A stretch of DNA of 54,307 nt from Verrucomicrobiales bacterium (GCA_029213025.1 JARGOZ010000020.1:8080-62386); one strand, 5' to 3'; positions 32,123 to 41,367 are shown, numbered from the stretch's first letter. Notes: generated by a model from the sequence alone, not told the origin. Translations and numbers: made by a program.

Positions 32123-32428
32123 ATGACGTTGAAAATCGATTTGGATTCCGAGACTCAAAAATCCCTCGAATTAGAGGCGATCCGCAAAGGGGTTGAGGTT
32201 GAAGATTTGGCTGCCCAATTAGTTGCCAGGGCGCTTTCAACTGAACAGCATGCCCCAAATATACGCCGGGAGGAACTGCTCCGGAAAAAGAATTTGAGCA
32301 GCGCAGAGCGGGAGGAATTAGACCAGCTTCAACTGGAGGCGGATCAAAAGCTTGAACAGCTTGATCTTGAAAGGCGTGATGAAGTTGAGCGAATGGAGAA
32401 GGAAGTCGAGGCGATCTTGAATTCATAA
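32123..32428 (+). CDS. Small ribbon-helix-helix-like / coiled-coil protein upstream of HNH nuclease
   Basis: 101 residues. The N-terminus (MTLKIDLDSETQKSLELEA, then VEDLAAQLVARAL) reads like the beta strand and two helices of a ribbon-helix-helix DNA-binding fold. Residues about 50-98 are a highly charged coiled coil (LSSAEREELDQLQLEADQKLEQLDL). The stop overlaps the Shine-Dalgarno of the HNH gene (TAAGGAG), so the two are translationally coupled. Small proteins of this type are often found directly before HNH endonuclease genes; antitoxin-like or targeting roles are possible but unproven. Confidence 0.7.
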   Translation: MTLKIDLDSETQKSLELEAIRKGVEVEDLAAQLVARALSTEQHAPNIRREELLRKKNLSSAEREELDQLQLEADQKLEQLDLERRDEVERMEKEVEAILNS

Positions 32429-32436
32429 GGAGATAA

Positions 32437-33018
32437 GTGTCTTTGAGTGAATTCATCTTTCAGTATCCGAAATCTCCACTCGTCCGTCGCCACGGTCCAT
32501 TGGGGTATACCAATCCAAAGTCGTTTAAACCCTGGCTGAGAGATGAATTTGGTTTTCGGTGTGTGTATTGTCTGTGGAGAGAGCGTTGGTATGCGAATGG
32601 AGATTCAGCCTTTAGCGTCGAACATGTTAAATCCAGGACATCATCCCCGGAACTGATACTCGACTACAACAATTTGGTGTATGCATGCTGCCGCTGTAAT
32701 TCTATAAAGTCAGATATAACGGTAGAGCTTGATCCTTTCGTTGAAGCTATGGCCTCCCACTTGGAAGTCGACACAGATGGCCGGATTCACTTTCTTTCAG
32801 ACAAGGGCGAAGAATTAGTGTCGGCATGTCAATTGGATGCTCCCGTTCTCACCGAATCGAGGGCGCGCCTGATCGATTTGATTAATCGACTAAAAGAGAG
32901 CAGCGACGAAAAAGCAAATGCACTCCTGACTCACTATCTGAACCCGCCAACAAATCGGCCTTGTTTATCGAGGTTGCGCCCTCCTGGTGGCAATCTGAGG
33001 CCGGAAGGGATAGTGTAG
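32437..33018 (+). CDS. HNH endonuclease
   Basis: 193 residues, GTG start with AAGGAG four bases ahead. The HNH motif is complete: zinc pair CVYC (Cys42, Cys45), catalytic EH in FSVEHVKS (His63), DYNNLVYAC (Asn79), and the second zinc pair CCRCN (Cys84, Cys87) followed by KSD. A helical C-terminal part (LIDLINRLKESSDEKANALL) and a basic end follow. It is probably a DNA nuclease; the target is unknown. It is encoded in the cassette between kinase-end repeats, so it may help its spread (homing-like) or defend the host; neither is demonstrated. Confidence 0.88.
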   Translation: MSLSEFIFQYPKSPLVRRHGPLGYTNPKSFKPWLRDEFGFRCVYCLWRERWYANGDSAFSVEHVKSRTSSPELILDYNNLVYACCRCNSIKSDITVELDPFVEAMASHLEVDTDGRIHFLSDKGEELVSACQLDAPVLTESRARLIDLINRLKESSDEKANALLTHYLNPPTNRPCLSRLRPPGGNLRPEGIV

Positions 33019-33116
33019 AAATTCCAGTGTGTAGTGCTGGCCAGGATTCTTTGAAGGCTTCTCTGCCCCAAAACCATCCCCGTTTGATTCGATCTTCCAT
33101 ATTGGCAAACTTCCGA

Positions 33117-33399
33117 AATACCCCGGGAAACGACCTCGAATCAGCCGATTTGCAGCGGATCTCGGAGCCTTTCTGGCAGAAAGACTCTTCTCATACCGAT
33201 CAGGATAATTTCGGTTTGGGCCTTTCGCTGGTGGAGAAATACGCGGAGCTGATCGAGGCGAAAACCGCATATTTTCTCAAAAACGGGAAGTTTGTGGCGA
33301 GTCTTCAAGTGCCGGATCTTTCGGATATGGAAGATTTCGAGGATGCCGGAGTTAGCTGAAGTCGAGTTTTATCGAAACCGGCGAATTTGCTGTGAATTG
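33117..33399 (+). repeat. 283-bp direct repeat, copy B (partial kinase duplicate)
   Basis: Second copy of the kinase 3' end. An open frame entering from the cassette (from about 32961) reads through it in the kinase frame to the same stop, giving a hybrid frame without the catalytic H- or N-boxes. It is best regarded as a non-functional remnant. Confidence 0.95.
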
Positions 33400-33418
33400 T
33401 CGTGTAACAGGTTTGTGG

Positions 33419-33448
33419 TAAGAGGTTTTTTAGATAAAAACTCTCTTA
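33419..33448. terminator. Possible terminator hairpin after kinase copy B
   Basis: TAAGAG-G-TTTTTT and AAAAACTCTCTTA form an imperfect AT-rich stem 20 bases after the repeat. It follows what would be the original kinase operon end. The stem is weak and no strong T-run follows. Confidence 0.35.
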
Positions 33449-33644
33449 TTAGAGCATTTGAACCGGAGTCCGGTGCCGCGGGGAAGGGCGGGAGAGTTTT
33501 GAGGCGGGAGGAGTTGTCTGGGCCCTGACTGTCAGCGGTGAAAAATTTCAATTTCCTGCATCGGGTTATTACCCTAAATTAGAGTGTAACAGTTTGGACC
33601 AAAACCTGCTTTCAGCAGCAGTTGACCGACAGCAGTTCATGCGT

Positions 33645-33678
33645 AAAGTCCCCTTCCCGGCATCGAAGGGGGGCTTTT
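33645..33678 (+). terminator. Terminator-like hairpin upstream of gltB
   Basis: TCCCCTTC (33649-33656) pairs with GAAGGGGG (33665-33672) across an 8-base loop, extended by AAAG/CTTT with a bulge, and followed by four Ts. It may end upstream transcription or act as a leader attenuator of gltB, which starts 91 bases later. The rest of the 33400-33768 gap shows no gene. Confidence 0.5.
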
Positions 33679-33768
33679 CCTGGGCTGCTTTGCCATCTCC
33701 GGAAGTGGGAGACGCGCGTATGAAACGGTGGAACCGACCTGAGCGGCGCGTGAAATTACAGAAAGTTT

Positions 33769-36700
33769 ATGAGTAAATACGTTGAGATTCCTGAAGTTAG
33801 TAACACTCTCCACCAGCGTGAGTTGGAACGTGACGCCTGCGGTGTTGGTGTTGTAGCTGATATTAAAGGGAAGCCAAGCCATCGGGTGCTTAGGCTCGGT
33901 CTCGATTCGGTCAGCAATGTCACCCACCGGGGTGCGGTTAACGCCGATGGAAAAACCGGGGACGGAGCCGGTGTGACGACCAATTTGCCCTATAAGATCC
34001 TTCTTCCGGAAGCACAAAAACAGGATCCTTCGTTAACAGACCCGAAGCAACTCGCTGTCGGGGTGTTCTTTCTTCCTCAGGAAAACGCAAAAGCGAAAAC
34101 AATTGTCGAAACAGCACTTCGCGAACGGGGAATGGCGTCCGTGGCGTGGCGCACGGTGCCTACCAATGTGTCGGCTCTCGGACAACTCGGTATCGATACG
34201 ATGCCGGTGATTGAGCAGCTTCTGATCAAGCGTCCGGAAGGAATGAGCTGCGACGATGATTTTGAACGGAAGCTTTTTCTGGCGAGAAGACAGATCGAAC
34301 GTCAGGCCGACGAGGAAGGGATCGAAGATTTCTACATTCCTTCGCTCAGCCATCGGCTCATCAGTTACAAAGGCTTTCTCGTGGCCACAGCTCTGGAAGA
34401 ATTTTACCAGGATCTGAAAAACGAAGACTACGAAACCGCTGTTTGTCTCTATCACCAGCGTTTCTCTACGAACACTTTCCCGACCTGGGCACTTTCCCAG
34501 CCGTTTCGGATGCTGTGCCACAATGGCGAAATCAACACTCTGAGAGGAAACCGGAACTGGCTCAATTCGCGGATTGGACAGTTCAAAAGCGAAATTTGGA
34601 AGGACGAACTGGTCCAGCTGGAAAATGTCATCGACCCGGATGGCTCCGATTCTGCGAGTCTCGATTCGGCTCTCGAAATTCTCGTCCTCTCCGGTCGCAG
34701 CGTTCCGCACGCTATGGCGATGCTGGTTCCGCCTGCCTGGAGAATCGATCCATTTACCCCGCCCGAGGTTGTCGATTTTTACAAATACCACAGCTGTTTC
34801 TGCGAACCGTGGGATGGTCCGGCTGCGCTTGCCTTTAGCGACGGGAAAACTGTGGCAGCCTGTCTCGACCGGAACGGCCTGCGTCCGGCACGTTACAAAA
34901 TTACCACAGACGGAATTTTCAGTCTCGGGTCGGAAGTGGGAACCTGCTATCTTCCCGATGACAAAATCGAGAAAAAGGGTCGCCTCGCCCCCGGCGAAAT
35001 GATCGTTGTCGACACCGAAACCGGGAAGGTGAAATTTAACGACGAAATCAAAAAGGAACTCGCTTCGAGCAAACCGTACGGGGAGTGGTTGAGAGACAAC
35101 CGGGTGGAGTTCGATTCTGTTGTCAGCCCCAAACCGGAGACAGAAGGTGAAGGATTTGATCCTCTGACTCTTTCCCAGCAGCAGATCGCTCACGATTTCA
35201 ATAAAGAAGAGCTCGATTATTGCCTGGTTCCGGCAGTAAAAACCGGTAACGAGGCGATTTATTCGATGGGTGATGATGCGGCTCTTTCTGTGCTTTCACA
35301 CAAGCCTAAACTTCTTTACACCTACTTTAAGCAACTGTTCGCGCAGGTCACCAACCCGCCGATTGATCCGATTCGGGAACATCTCGTGATGTCGGTTGAA
35401 GCCGACCTCGGGCCTGAGCGGAACCTGCTCGAAGAAGATCCGGAAAACGCGAAAGTCGTCCACCTTGAGTCTCCCTTCCTTTTCCGGCATCAGCTGGAGG
35501 AGCTGAAGAAGCTTGAAGATTTTACCTGCACCACTCTCGATACCACCTGGGCGGTCAGCGAAGGCGCGGAAGGTCTGGAGCCGGCCATCGACCGGCTGTG
35601 TGTCGAGGCGGAAAAGGCGATCGACTCGGGAACCAGTATTTTGATTTTGTCTGATCGCGCTATCGATCATCAGCGTGTGGCAATCCCGGCTCTGATGGCT
35701 GCCGGCGCTGTGCATCATCATTTAAATCTGGCCAAAAAGCGGATGAGAACTTCGATTGTGCTCGAAACCGGGGAGGCACGCGATACGCACCAGATGGCCA
35801 GCTTAATCGGCTTCGGTGCTACTGCCATTTGTCCTTATCTCGCCCATGAGACAGTTCGCAATCTGATCGAGCGGAATCCAAAAAATCAATTCGACGATGT
35901 GCCCGTCGAAAAAGGACTCATCAATTTCCACAAAATGCTGGAGAAAGGCGTGCTCAAGATCATGTCCAAGATGGGTATCTCGATCCTGAACAGTTATCAG
36001 GGCGCGCAGATTTTTGAAGCAGTTGGAATAAACGCAAAGGTGATCGAAAAATGTTTCAAAGGATCTCCTTCCCAGATTTCCGGCATTGGCTTTTATGAGA
36101 TCGGTGCGGAAACGATTTCCCGTCACTCCGCTGCTTTTGGCTCTCCGGTTCCGGAAGGGCAGGCGACTCTCAGTCTCGACGATCCCGGTTACCTTCGTCA
36201 CCGCAAGGCCGGCGAAATTCATGCCGTAAACGGTCCGGTGATCAAAAATTTCCATACCTTTGTGAAGTCCAACGATCCGGCTGACTACGAAAAGTATCTG
36301 GCAGCCGCGAAGGAAAACCGTCCTCACGCACTGCACGATCTTTTTGAACTCGTTCCCAACGGAAACGGACCCATTCCGATTGAGGAAGTTGAGCCGATTG
36401 AAAATGTGCGCCGCCGGTTTACCACAGCTGCGATGTCTCTGGGCGCGATCAGCCCGGAAGCTCACGAAGTGCTCGCCATAGCGATGAACCGGATCGGCGG
36501 AAAGTCCGACTCGGGTGAGGGCGGCGAAGATCCGAAAAGATTTGTGCCTTACGAAAACGGCGACTGGGCGAACTCCAAGATCAAGCAGGTCGCTTCAGGG
36601 CGTTTCGGTGTCGATACCAAATATCTTCTGTCCGCAGAGGAGATTGAGATCAAAATGGCGCAGGGAGCCAAGCCCGGAGAAGGCGGACAGCTTCCCGGTC

Positions 36701-38313
36701 ACAAGGTGAACGGCATCATCGCCCGGCTCAGAAAAACTCAGCCAGGGGTAACGCTGATTTCGCCCCCACCTCACCACGATATTTATTCGATCGAAGATCT
36801 GGCCCAGCTCATTCACGACCTGAAGGAAGTGAACCCGAGAGCCAAGGTAACTGTCAAACTCGTCGCCGAAACCGGTGTGGGAACGATTGCTGCCGGTGTG
36901 GCCAAAGCTAACGCAGACACGATTCTCATCTCCGGTCACGATGGCGGAACCGGGGCCTCCCCGACCAGCTCAATCAAGCACGCCGGGCTTCCCTGGGAAA
37001 TCGGTCTGGCCGAAACCCAGCAGGTTCTATTGATGAACGGATTGCGGAACAAGGTGACTCTCCGGACTGACGGTGGTCTTCGCAACGGACTGGACATCAT
37101 CCACGCTGCTGCGCTCGGTGCCGAGGAATTCAATTTTGGAACCATCGCGTTGATCGCTATCGGCTGTGTTTACGTGCGCAAGTGTCACCTCAATACCTGT
37201 CCGGTCGGTGTCGCGACTCAGGATCCGAAATTCCGCGCCAAGTTCAAAGGCGAGGTCGAAAACGTGGTCAACTTTTTCAACGCTGTGGCGGAGGAAACCC
37301 GGAGGCACATGGCTGCACTCGGAGTCAGGAAGCTTGATGACCTGATTGGTCAGGTCAGCTACCTCAGACAGAAGGAAATTCCGGGTCATCCGAAGGCAAA
37401 TCTTATCGACCTTTCGAAGATCCTTGCCGACCCGGCCAAGCAGCTTGGCAAAGATATTCCGAGAATTTGTACGCAGGACCGAAACGACGGAATCCACGAG
37501 GCGCCTCTCGACGATCAAATCATTGAGGACGCCGGAAAAACGATAGAAGAAAGTGGCAGGATTTCTCTCAGCTATTCTGTGAAAAACACCCACCGGAACA
37601 TTGGTACCAAGTTGGCCGGATTTGTCGCCGACCGACATGGTAACGATGGCCTGGCGGAAGGCTCCATCGACATTTCTCTGAAAGGCAGCGCCGGTCAGAG
37701 TTTTGGTACTTTCCTCTGCGGAGGCATTCGTCTCGACCTGACCGGTGAGTCCAATGACTATGTCGGTAAAGGTATGTGCGGCGGTGAGATTGTCATTCGT
37801 CCTCCGGAAAATCGCAGTTTCAAGGCCAGCGAAAACTCGATTGTCGGTAATACTGTGATGTATGGATCATCCGGTGGATTTCTTTTCGCCAACGGACGCG
37901 GTGGAGAACGATTCTGTGTCAGGAATTCGGGTGGAACCGCTGTCGTCGAAGGAATCGGCGACCACGGTTGCGAATACATGACCAACGGAAAAGTCGTTGT
38001 CCTCGGACCTACCGGGAAAAACTTCGGAGCCGGAATGAGCGGCGGCGTTGCTTTTATTCTGGATGAAGAAAACCGCTTCGAGAAACTCTACAATCCGGAA
38101 ATGGTTGATATTACCCGTCTCAACGAGTCTCACGAAGAAGCAATTGATCTGAAGGCACTGATCAAGCGCCATCACGAAGCTTCCGGGAGTGAGAAAGCCG
38201 CTGAGTTGCTGGAAGACTGGTCTGGAACTCTCGCCAAATTCTGGCGGGTTGGACCAAAGAGCGATGTCGCAGACGCTCCGCAACTGGAGAAAAAAGTCGT
38301 TGCAAAATCGTAG
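33769..38313 (+). CDS. gltB: Glutamate synthase large (alpha) subunit
   Basis: 1514 residues, full length for GltB. The N-terminal glutamine amidotransferase begins at Cys24 (ERDACGVG), exposed after removal of a 23-residue propeptide. The central and FMN-binding synthase domains include GEGGEDPKRF, KPGEGGQLPGHKV, SGHDGGTGASP and the 3Fe-4S cysteines 1133, 1139 and 1144 in CVYVRKCHLNTCPVG. The C-terminal GXGXG beta-helix has the repeated Gly motifs (YVGKGMCGGEI, GNTVMYGSSGG). It makes two glutamates from glutamine and 2-oxoglutarate. No gltD (small subunit) is adjacent; the gene ends with its own terminator, so electron delivery comes from a distant gltD or from ferredoxin. Confidence 0.98.
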   Translation: MSKYVEIPEVSNTLHQRELERDACGVGVVADIKGKPSHRVLRLGLDSVSNVTHRGAVNADGKTGDGAGVTTNLPYKILLPEAQKQDPSLTDPKQLAVGVFFLPQENAKAKTIVETALRERGMASVAWRTVPTNVSALGQLGIDTMPVIEQLLIKRPEGMSCDDDFERKLFLARRQIERQADEEGIEDFYIPSLSHRLISYKGFLVATALEEFYQDLKNEDYETAVCLYHQRFSTNTFPTWALSQPFRMLCHNGEINTLRGNRNWLNSRIGQFKSEIWKDELVQLENVIDPDGSDSASLDSALEILVLSGRSVPHAMAMLVPPAWRIDPFTPPEVVDFYKYHSCFCEPWDGPAALAFSDGKTVAACLDRNGLRPARYKITTDGIFSLGSEVGTCYLPDDKIEKKGRLAPGEMIVVDTETGKVKFNDEIKKELASSKPYGEWLRDNRVEFDSVVSPKPETEGEGFDPLTLSQQQIAHDFNKEELDYCLVPAVKTGNEAIYSMGDDAALSVLSHKPKLLYTYFKQLFAQVTNPPIDPIREHLVMSVEADLGPERNLLEEDPENAKVVHLESPFLFRHQLEELKKLEDFTCTTLDTTWAVSEGAEGLEPAIDRLCVEAEKAIDSGTSILILSDRAIDHQRVAIPALMAAGAVHHHLNLAKKRMRTSIVLETGEARDTHQMASLIGFGATAICPYLAHETVRNLIERNPKNQFDDVPVEKGLINFHKMLEKGVLKIMSKMGISILNSYQGAQIFEAVGINAKVIEKCFKGSPSQISGIGFYEIGAETISRHSAAFGSPVPEGQATLSLDDPGYLRHRKAGEIHAVNGPVIKNFHTFVKSNDPADYEKYLAAAKENRPHALHDLFELVPNGNGPIPIEEVEPIENVRRRFTTAAMSLGAISPEAHEVLAIAMNRIGGKSDSGEGGEDPKRFVPYENGDWANSKIKQVASGRFGVDTKYLLSAEEIEIKMAQGAKPGEGGQLPGHKVNGIIARLRKTQPGVTLISPPPHHDIYSIEDLAQLIHDLKEVNPRAKVTVKLVAETGVGTIAAGVAKANADTILISGHDGGTGASPTSSIKHAGLPWEIGLAETQQVLLMNGLRNKVTLRTDGGLRNGLDIIHAAALGAEEFNFGTIALIAIGCVYVRKCHLNTCPVGVATQDPKFRAKFKGEVENVVNFFNAVAEETRRHMAALGVRKLDDLIGQVSYLRQKEIPGHPKANLIDLSKILADPAKQLGKDIPRICTQDRNDGIHEAPLDDQIIEDAGKTIEESGRISLSYSVKNTHRNIGTKLAGFVADRHGNDGLAEGSIDISLKGSAGQSFGTFLCGGIRLDLTGESNDYVGKGMCGGEIVIRPPENRSFKASENSIVGNTVMYGSSGGFLFANGRGGERFCVRNSGGTAVVEGIGDHGCEYMTNGKVVVLGPTGKNFGAGMSGGVAFILDEENRFEKLYNPEMVDITRLNESHEEAIDLKALIKRHHEASGSEKAAELLEDWSGTLAKFWRVGPKSDVADAPQLEKKVVAKS

Positions 38314-38342
38314 TCAGAATTTGTTTTTAACTATATAAAGCG

Positions 38343-38370
38343 AAGCCCGGGTTGAGAGACCCGGGCTTTT
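38343..38370 (+). terminator. Rho-independent terminator of gltB
   Basis: AAGCCCGGGT (38343-38352) pairs perfectly with ACCCGGGCTT (38359-38368) around a 6-base loop and is followed by Ts. Confidence 0.92.
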
Positions 38371-38410
38371 CGTTTCTACAGAGGTTCCTTTATCCCTGGT
38401 ATTGGATTTT

Positions 38411-39844
38411 CTACCCTTTCCATTCATCTAATGGTGTGAGGGATTCCCAGTCGGGCATTGTTGCGCCGCCAAACCCGGGGCCGAACACCGAACTGCATTC
38501 GACTTCTCCGTCCTGTATGTTCAGAAACCATTCGTTGTTTTCCTTTCTATACAAATCCTGATGATGTTTCTCTATTTCCGATTTCTCTACCTCTGTGAGG
38601 TGTGACATACCGTAGGCATAGTGATGTCCGTTTCGTTCGCAATGGGAGATGTCGAGTACACTGAGAGTGTCGAAATCCTGATGTAGTGGGACGATTGACA
38701 TATTCGATAAATCTTCGCCGCTGAGAAAGCTTTCCCGGCCGGTGGTTTCGAGAAATCGAAAGGTGAGCGCCCGGTTCAGGATCGATTTGAATACGCCTTT
38801 GCAGTTCTTGTGCGAAGTGCCGCTGTATCCGATGGAAAACGCCTGTTTGAAAGCATCGACAAACCCGTCCGCCTCGTCGATCACGAGAGGCTTGCGAGTG
38901 GAAATTTTCCGAATTGTGGCTTCGGTCCCCGGATCGTGAGTGAGTGCCCGGGTGAGGGGTTGTTCAATAAAAAGAGTGTGTTGGAAAAGGCCGGTGAGCT
39001 GACTTTCCATCTCCGAGACAAAGTGATCAAATTCATCGATGTCTTTGTACGCTTCGTTTCCGTCCAGTGTGATCGCGGGTTGCCGGGCTTGCTTTTGAAC
39101 CACCTGCCAGATCTTTTCGAGGCGTGCGATATCTTCGACAGGGTTGCCGGAAATCTTTACTTTGAAAAAACGCAGGCCGTCTGTTTTAATATATTCGGCC
39201 AGTGTCTCCGGTTCACCGTCGCCAATCCGTTTTTCGAGGTCCTGATCCGTGAGTGGATCGGCAAAACCGACAGTGTGACGAATGGCAAACCGATTGCGCT
39301 GACGGCCTGGGAGAATCGTGGCGATATCGAGATCTTGTAATTCCTCGTGAACAAGGCCAGGCCGGATTCCGAGAACTTCGTTGCCGACGGCATGAAAAAA
39401 TGAAACCTGACCGGCCCGGCACACCGCATCAATAACAGCGCGCTCAAACAGCGCGGAGGCATAGCTGGCGGAGAGCGATTCATGATCGGTTTCCTTTGCG
39501 AAAGCGGTGATCTTTTCGTGGCAGTCATACCAGAGTTGGAAAGCGGAAGAGAACTTTGATCCTTCATCCAGGTAAATATCCCTGGCCTTCTGAACCAGAG
39601 CGATCAAATCGGTAAGCTTTTGATCCGGAGTGCGAACCGTTCGTTTATCGAGCCAGCCAAACGAAGGCCTGTCGCCGGAGCGACCCGTAACTACGGATTT
39701 ACCGTCACTGAGTTGAAGCCGGACGATAAAGACAGCCCGGGGTCTGCGTTTTTTGGCGGACAAATTACTGCCCACCGTAAAAGGCATCCGGTCCGGTGGC
39801 ATTTCGCGGACAAAAAGTTCGATAGATTGGATCGAAAAAGCCAT
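38411..39844 (-). CDS. Enolase-superfamily (mandelate racemase/muconate lactonising-like) protein
   Basis: 477 residues, cytoplasmic. The barrel domain has FKVKISG (Lys228, Lys230 as base candidates), metal ligands Asp261 (TLDGNEAY), Glu294 (FIEQPL) and the Asp323/Glu324 pair (VIDEADG), then GTSHKNCKG near 345. The N-terminal capping region is recognisable (AVFIVRLQLSDGKSVVTGRSGD). It is longer than typical MR enzymes (~380) owing to insertions before and after the barrel. Predicted to abstract a proton alpha to a carboxylate of a sugar acid or similar compound. Convergent with gltB and divergent from the methyltransferase gene. Confidence 0.85.
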   Translation of the reverse strand: MAFSIQSIELFVREMPPDRMPFTVGSNLSAKKRRPRAVFIVRLQLSDGKSVVTGRSGDRPSFGWLDKRTVRTPDQKLTDLIALVQKARDIYLDEGSKFSSAFQLWYDCHEKITAFAKETDHESLSASYASALFERAVIDAVCRAGQVSFFHAVGNEVLGIRPGLVHEELQDLDIATILPGRQRNRFAIRHTVGFADPLTDQDLEKRIGDGEPETLAEYIKTDGLRFFKVKISGNPVEDIARLEKIWQVVQKQARQPAITLDGNEAYKDIDEFDHFVSEMESQLTGLFQHTLFIEQPLTRALTHDPGTEATIRKISTRKPLVIDEADGFVDAFKQAFSIGYSGTSHKNCKGVFKSILNRALTFRFLETTGRESFLSGEDLSNMSIVPLHQDFDTLSVLDISHCERNGHHYAYGMSHLTEVEKSEIEKHHQDLYRKENNEWFLNIQDGEVECSSVFGPGFGGATMPDWESLTPLDEWKG

Positions 39845-39939
39845 AGGTCAAAGGACGCCAAAAGTTACCGGGAACCAAGCGTGGAATCCGCCGTGATTCT
39901 GTGTTGAATCATTCAGGCTGGATCAGCTATGTTCTGATA

Positions 39940-40638
39940 ATGAAAAATCGAATAGGCTTGTTCTGGATACTATGTTTAACGCTTGTTGGTACTTCTCTTG
40001 CTCCGGCGCAGGAAGGCAGTGTCAAACCGGGCATCAACGAAAAGTTTCTGGACCCGAAACTCAAAGTGACGGAGTGGTTGAACAAATTTGAAACGGAGAG
40101 CCGGGAAATCTTTACGGCGAGATTGAAGATTCTCGAGGCCTGCCAAATTAAGCCGGGAGACCGGATTGCCGACGTCGGTGCCGGGACGGGGCTTTATACG
40201 CAACTATTTTCCGACAAGGTTGGTGCGGACGGTTGGGTCTACGCGGTGGATATCAACGCCCGTTTTCTGGAGCACATTCAGCGGCAGGCCAAAGCAAAGC
40301 AGCGGGGAAATATTACCACCGTGCTCTGCCCGCAGGACTCAATCGCACTACCTCCGAATTCCGTCGATCTGATTTTTGTCTGTGATACCTACCATCATTT
40401 CGAATTCCCTCACACCACATTACCTACAATCTACTCCGCGTTGCGCCCCGGCGGTTCCCTGGTGGTAATCGATTTTGAGCGAATCGAAGGAGTCTCGCGC
40501 GAGTGGGTCGTGAATCATGTCCGTGCAGGGAAACCGGTATTTCAAAAAGAAATTCTGGAAGCGGGGTTTGTCCTGAAAGAGGAAGTCGAGATCGAGGAAT
40601 TAAAAGAAAACTATTTTCTGCGATTCACGAAATCATAG
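39940..40638 (+). CDS. Exported class I SAM-dependent methyltransferase
   Basis: 232 residues from ATG 39940, which starts a signal peptide (MKNRIGLFWILCLTLVG, cleavage about APAQ); a GTG at 39901 would bury it. Rossmann-fold motif I is DRIADVGAGTGLYTQLF, motif II VYAVDIN, post-I LPPNSVDLIFVCDTYHHF, and LRPGGSLVVIDF marks strand 5. An exported methyltransferase is odd because SAM is cytoplasmic, yet such signal-bearing proteins recur in Planctomycetes and Verrucomicrobia. Either the helix is an anchor with the enzyme inside, or the protein has another ligand. Confidence 0.85.
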   Translation: MKNRIGLFWILCLTLVGTSLAPAQEGSVKPGINEKFLDPKLKVTEWLNKFETESREIFTARLKILEACQIKPGDRIADVGAGTGLYTQLFSDKVGADGWVYAVDINARFLEHIQRQAKAKQRGNITTVLCPQDSIALPPNSVDLIFVCDTYHHFEFPHTTLPTIYSALRPGGSLVVIDFERIEGVSREWVVNHVRAGKPVFQKEILEAGFVLKEEVEIEELKENYFLRFTKS

Positions 40639-40647
40639 TTCTGCGAT

Positions 40648-41367
40648 TCAAAACATCTTCAAGATACTTACCGCGATCAATCCCGGCCAGAGTCCGAAAA
40701 AGTAGTAGATATAGACAGGTTGCTTTTTGTCTTTCGTCCAGAGAAACAGTGCAAGTGCGGCCGGGACCAGCAGAACGGCGAGATCAAATCCCAGTTCGCC
40801 CCGGCTCAAGTTGAGGTAAATCGCAACGGAAAGCACCGCCGCATTGGCGATAACAAGAATGGTATCGACGATGGACAGTTTGGTTCGGAACTGGTTGGCT
40901 GCCTGCCACAGCAGCATCACTACATTTAGAGTGATGAATGCGGCGAAAAAGATCCAGTGGGAGAAGTCGTCATCGTTGAAGCGAATGATTTCCCGTAAAA
41001 CCGGGTCGATGTCGTTGCGGTTTTTGAAGAGCACGCTGAGATAATTAGCCAATTCATGTACGCCGTACCCGGCACCGAGGAAATAGATCGCCACGATAAA
41101 CAGCATATCGGCAAACAAGTTCCGCTTCCCTCCGTTCCGAAACAGAATTTCACGAAACCCGAATGCGACCAATACGGTCAGGGGCGGGAATATCATCAGA
41201 TTGTTAAAATCCCGCCAGCGCAGAAACTGATTATCCGCCACCGGGCCCATTGAGAACCGGGCGAGTCGGTTTAGAGAGGCGCCGGCGAAAAGCAGTGTCT
41301 GGATCGTGAGTAGAATGCTGATCCAGCGCTGATTCGCGGCCTCATTGCCGGCGTCATTTTTTTTCAT
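40648..41367 (-). CDS. Multi-pass membrane protein of unknown function
   Basis: 239 residues from ATG 41367 (MKKNDAGNEAANQRW); upstream codons are less plausible. About six or seven hydrophobic helices: ISILLTIQTLLFAG, LMIFPPLTVLVAFGF, MLFIVAIYFLGAGYG, WIFFAAFITLNVVMLL, IVDTILVIANAAVLSVAIYL, LAVLLVPAALALFLW and a last one ending VSILKMF. Two acidic loops (NRNDIDPVLREIIRFNDDDFSHW) lie between helices. No transporter or enzyme signature seen. Confidence 0.65.
   Translation of the reverse strand: MKKNDAGNEAANQRWISILLTIQTLLFAGASLNRLARFSMGPVADNQFLRWRDFNNLMIFPPLTVLVAFGFREILFRNGGKRNLFADMLFIVAIYFLGAGYGVHELANYLSVLFKNRNDIDPVLREIIRFNDDDFSHWIFFAAFITLNVVMLLWQAANQFRTKLSIVDTILVIANAAVLSVAIYLNLSRGELGFDLAVLLVPAALALFLWTKDKKQPVYIYYFFGLWPGLIAVSILKMF

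Larger units (their letters stand above)
31894..33116. mobile_element. 1.2-kb cassette between 283-bp direct repeats (RHH-like + HNH genes)
   Basis: The 1223 bases between the two kinase-end copies carry two genes and their own promoter-like element. Sequence on both sides is continuous with the kinase locus, so the layout fits single-crossover integration of a ~1.5-kb circle carrying the same 283-bp kinase end, or a duplication during insertion. No integrase, transposase or terminal inverted repeats are seen. A resolving recombination between the repeats would excise it and leave an intact kinase gene. Confidence 0.6.

Noticed and set aside
32123..33018. Firm toxin-antitoxin call for the RHH-like/HNH pair
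   Set aside because: Gene order and sizes are suggestive, but there is no sequence proof that the HNH protein is toxic or that the small protein neutralises it.
32961..33359. 132-codon frame joining the cassette to the kinase end
   Set aside because: A hybrid created by the direct repeat; it lacks the kinase H- and N-boxes and has no good start.
33594..33776. 60-codon frame before gltB
   Set aside because: It overlaps the gltB start and a terminator-like hairpin, with no family likeness.
34033..35193. Long antisense open frame opposite gltB
   Set aside because: Lies wholly inside the gltB coding region, with composition expected for the shadow of a conserved gene and no family likeness.
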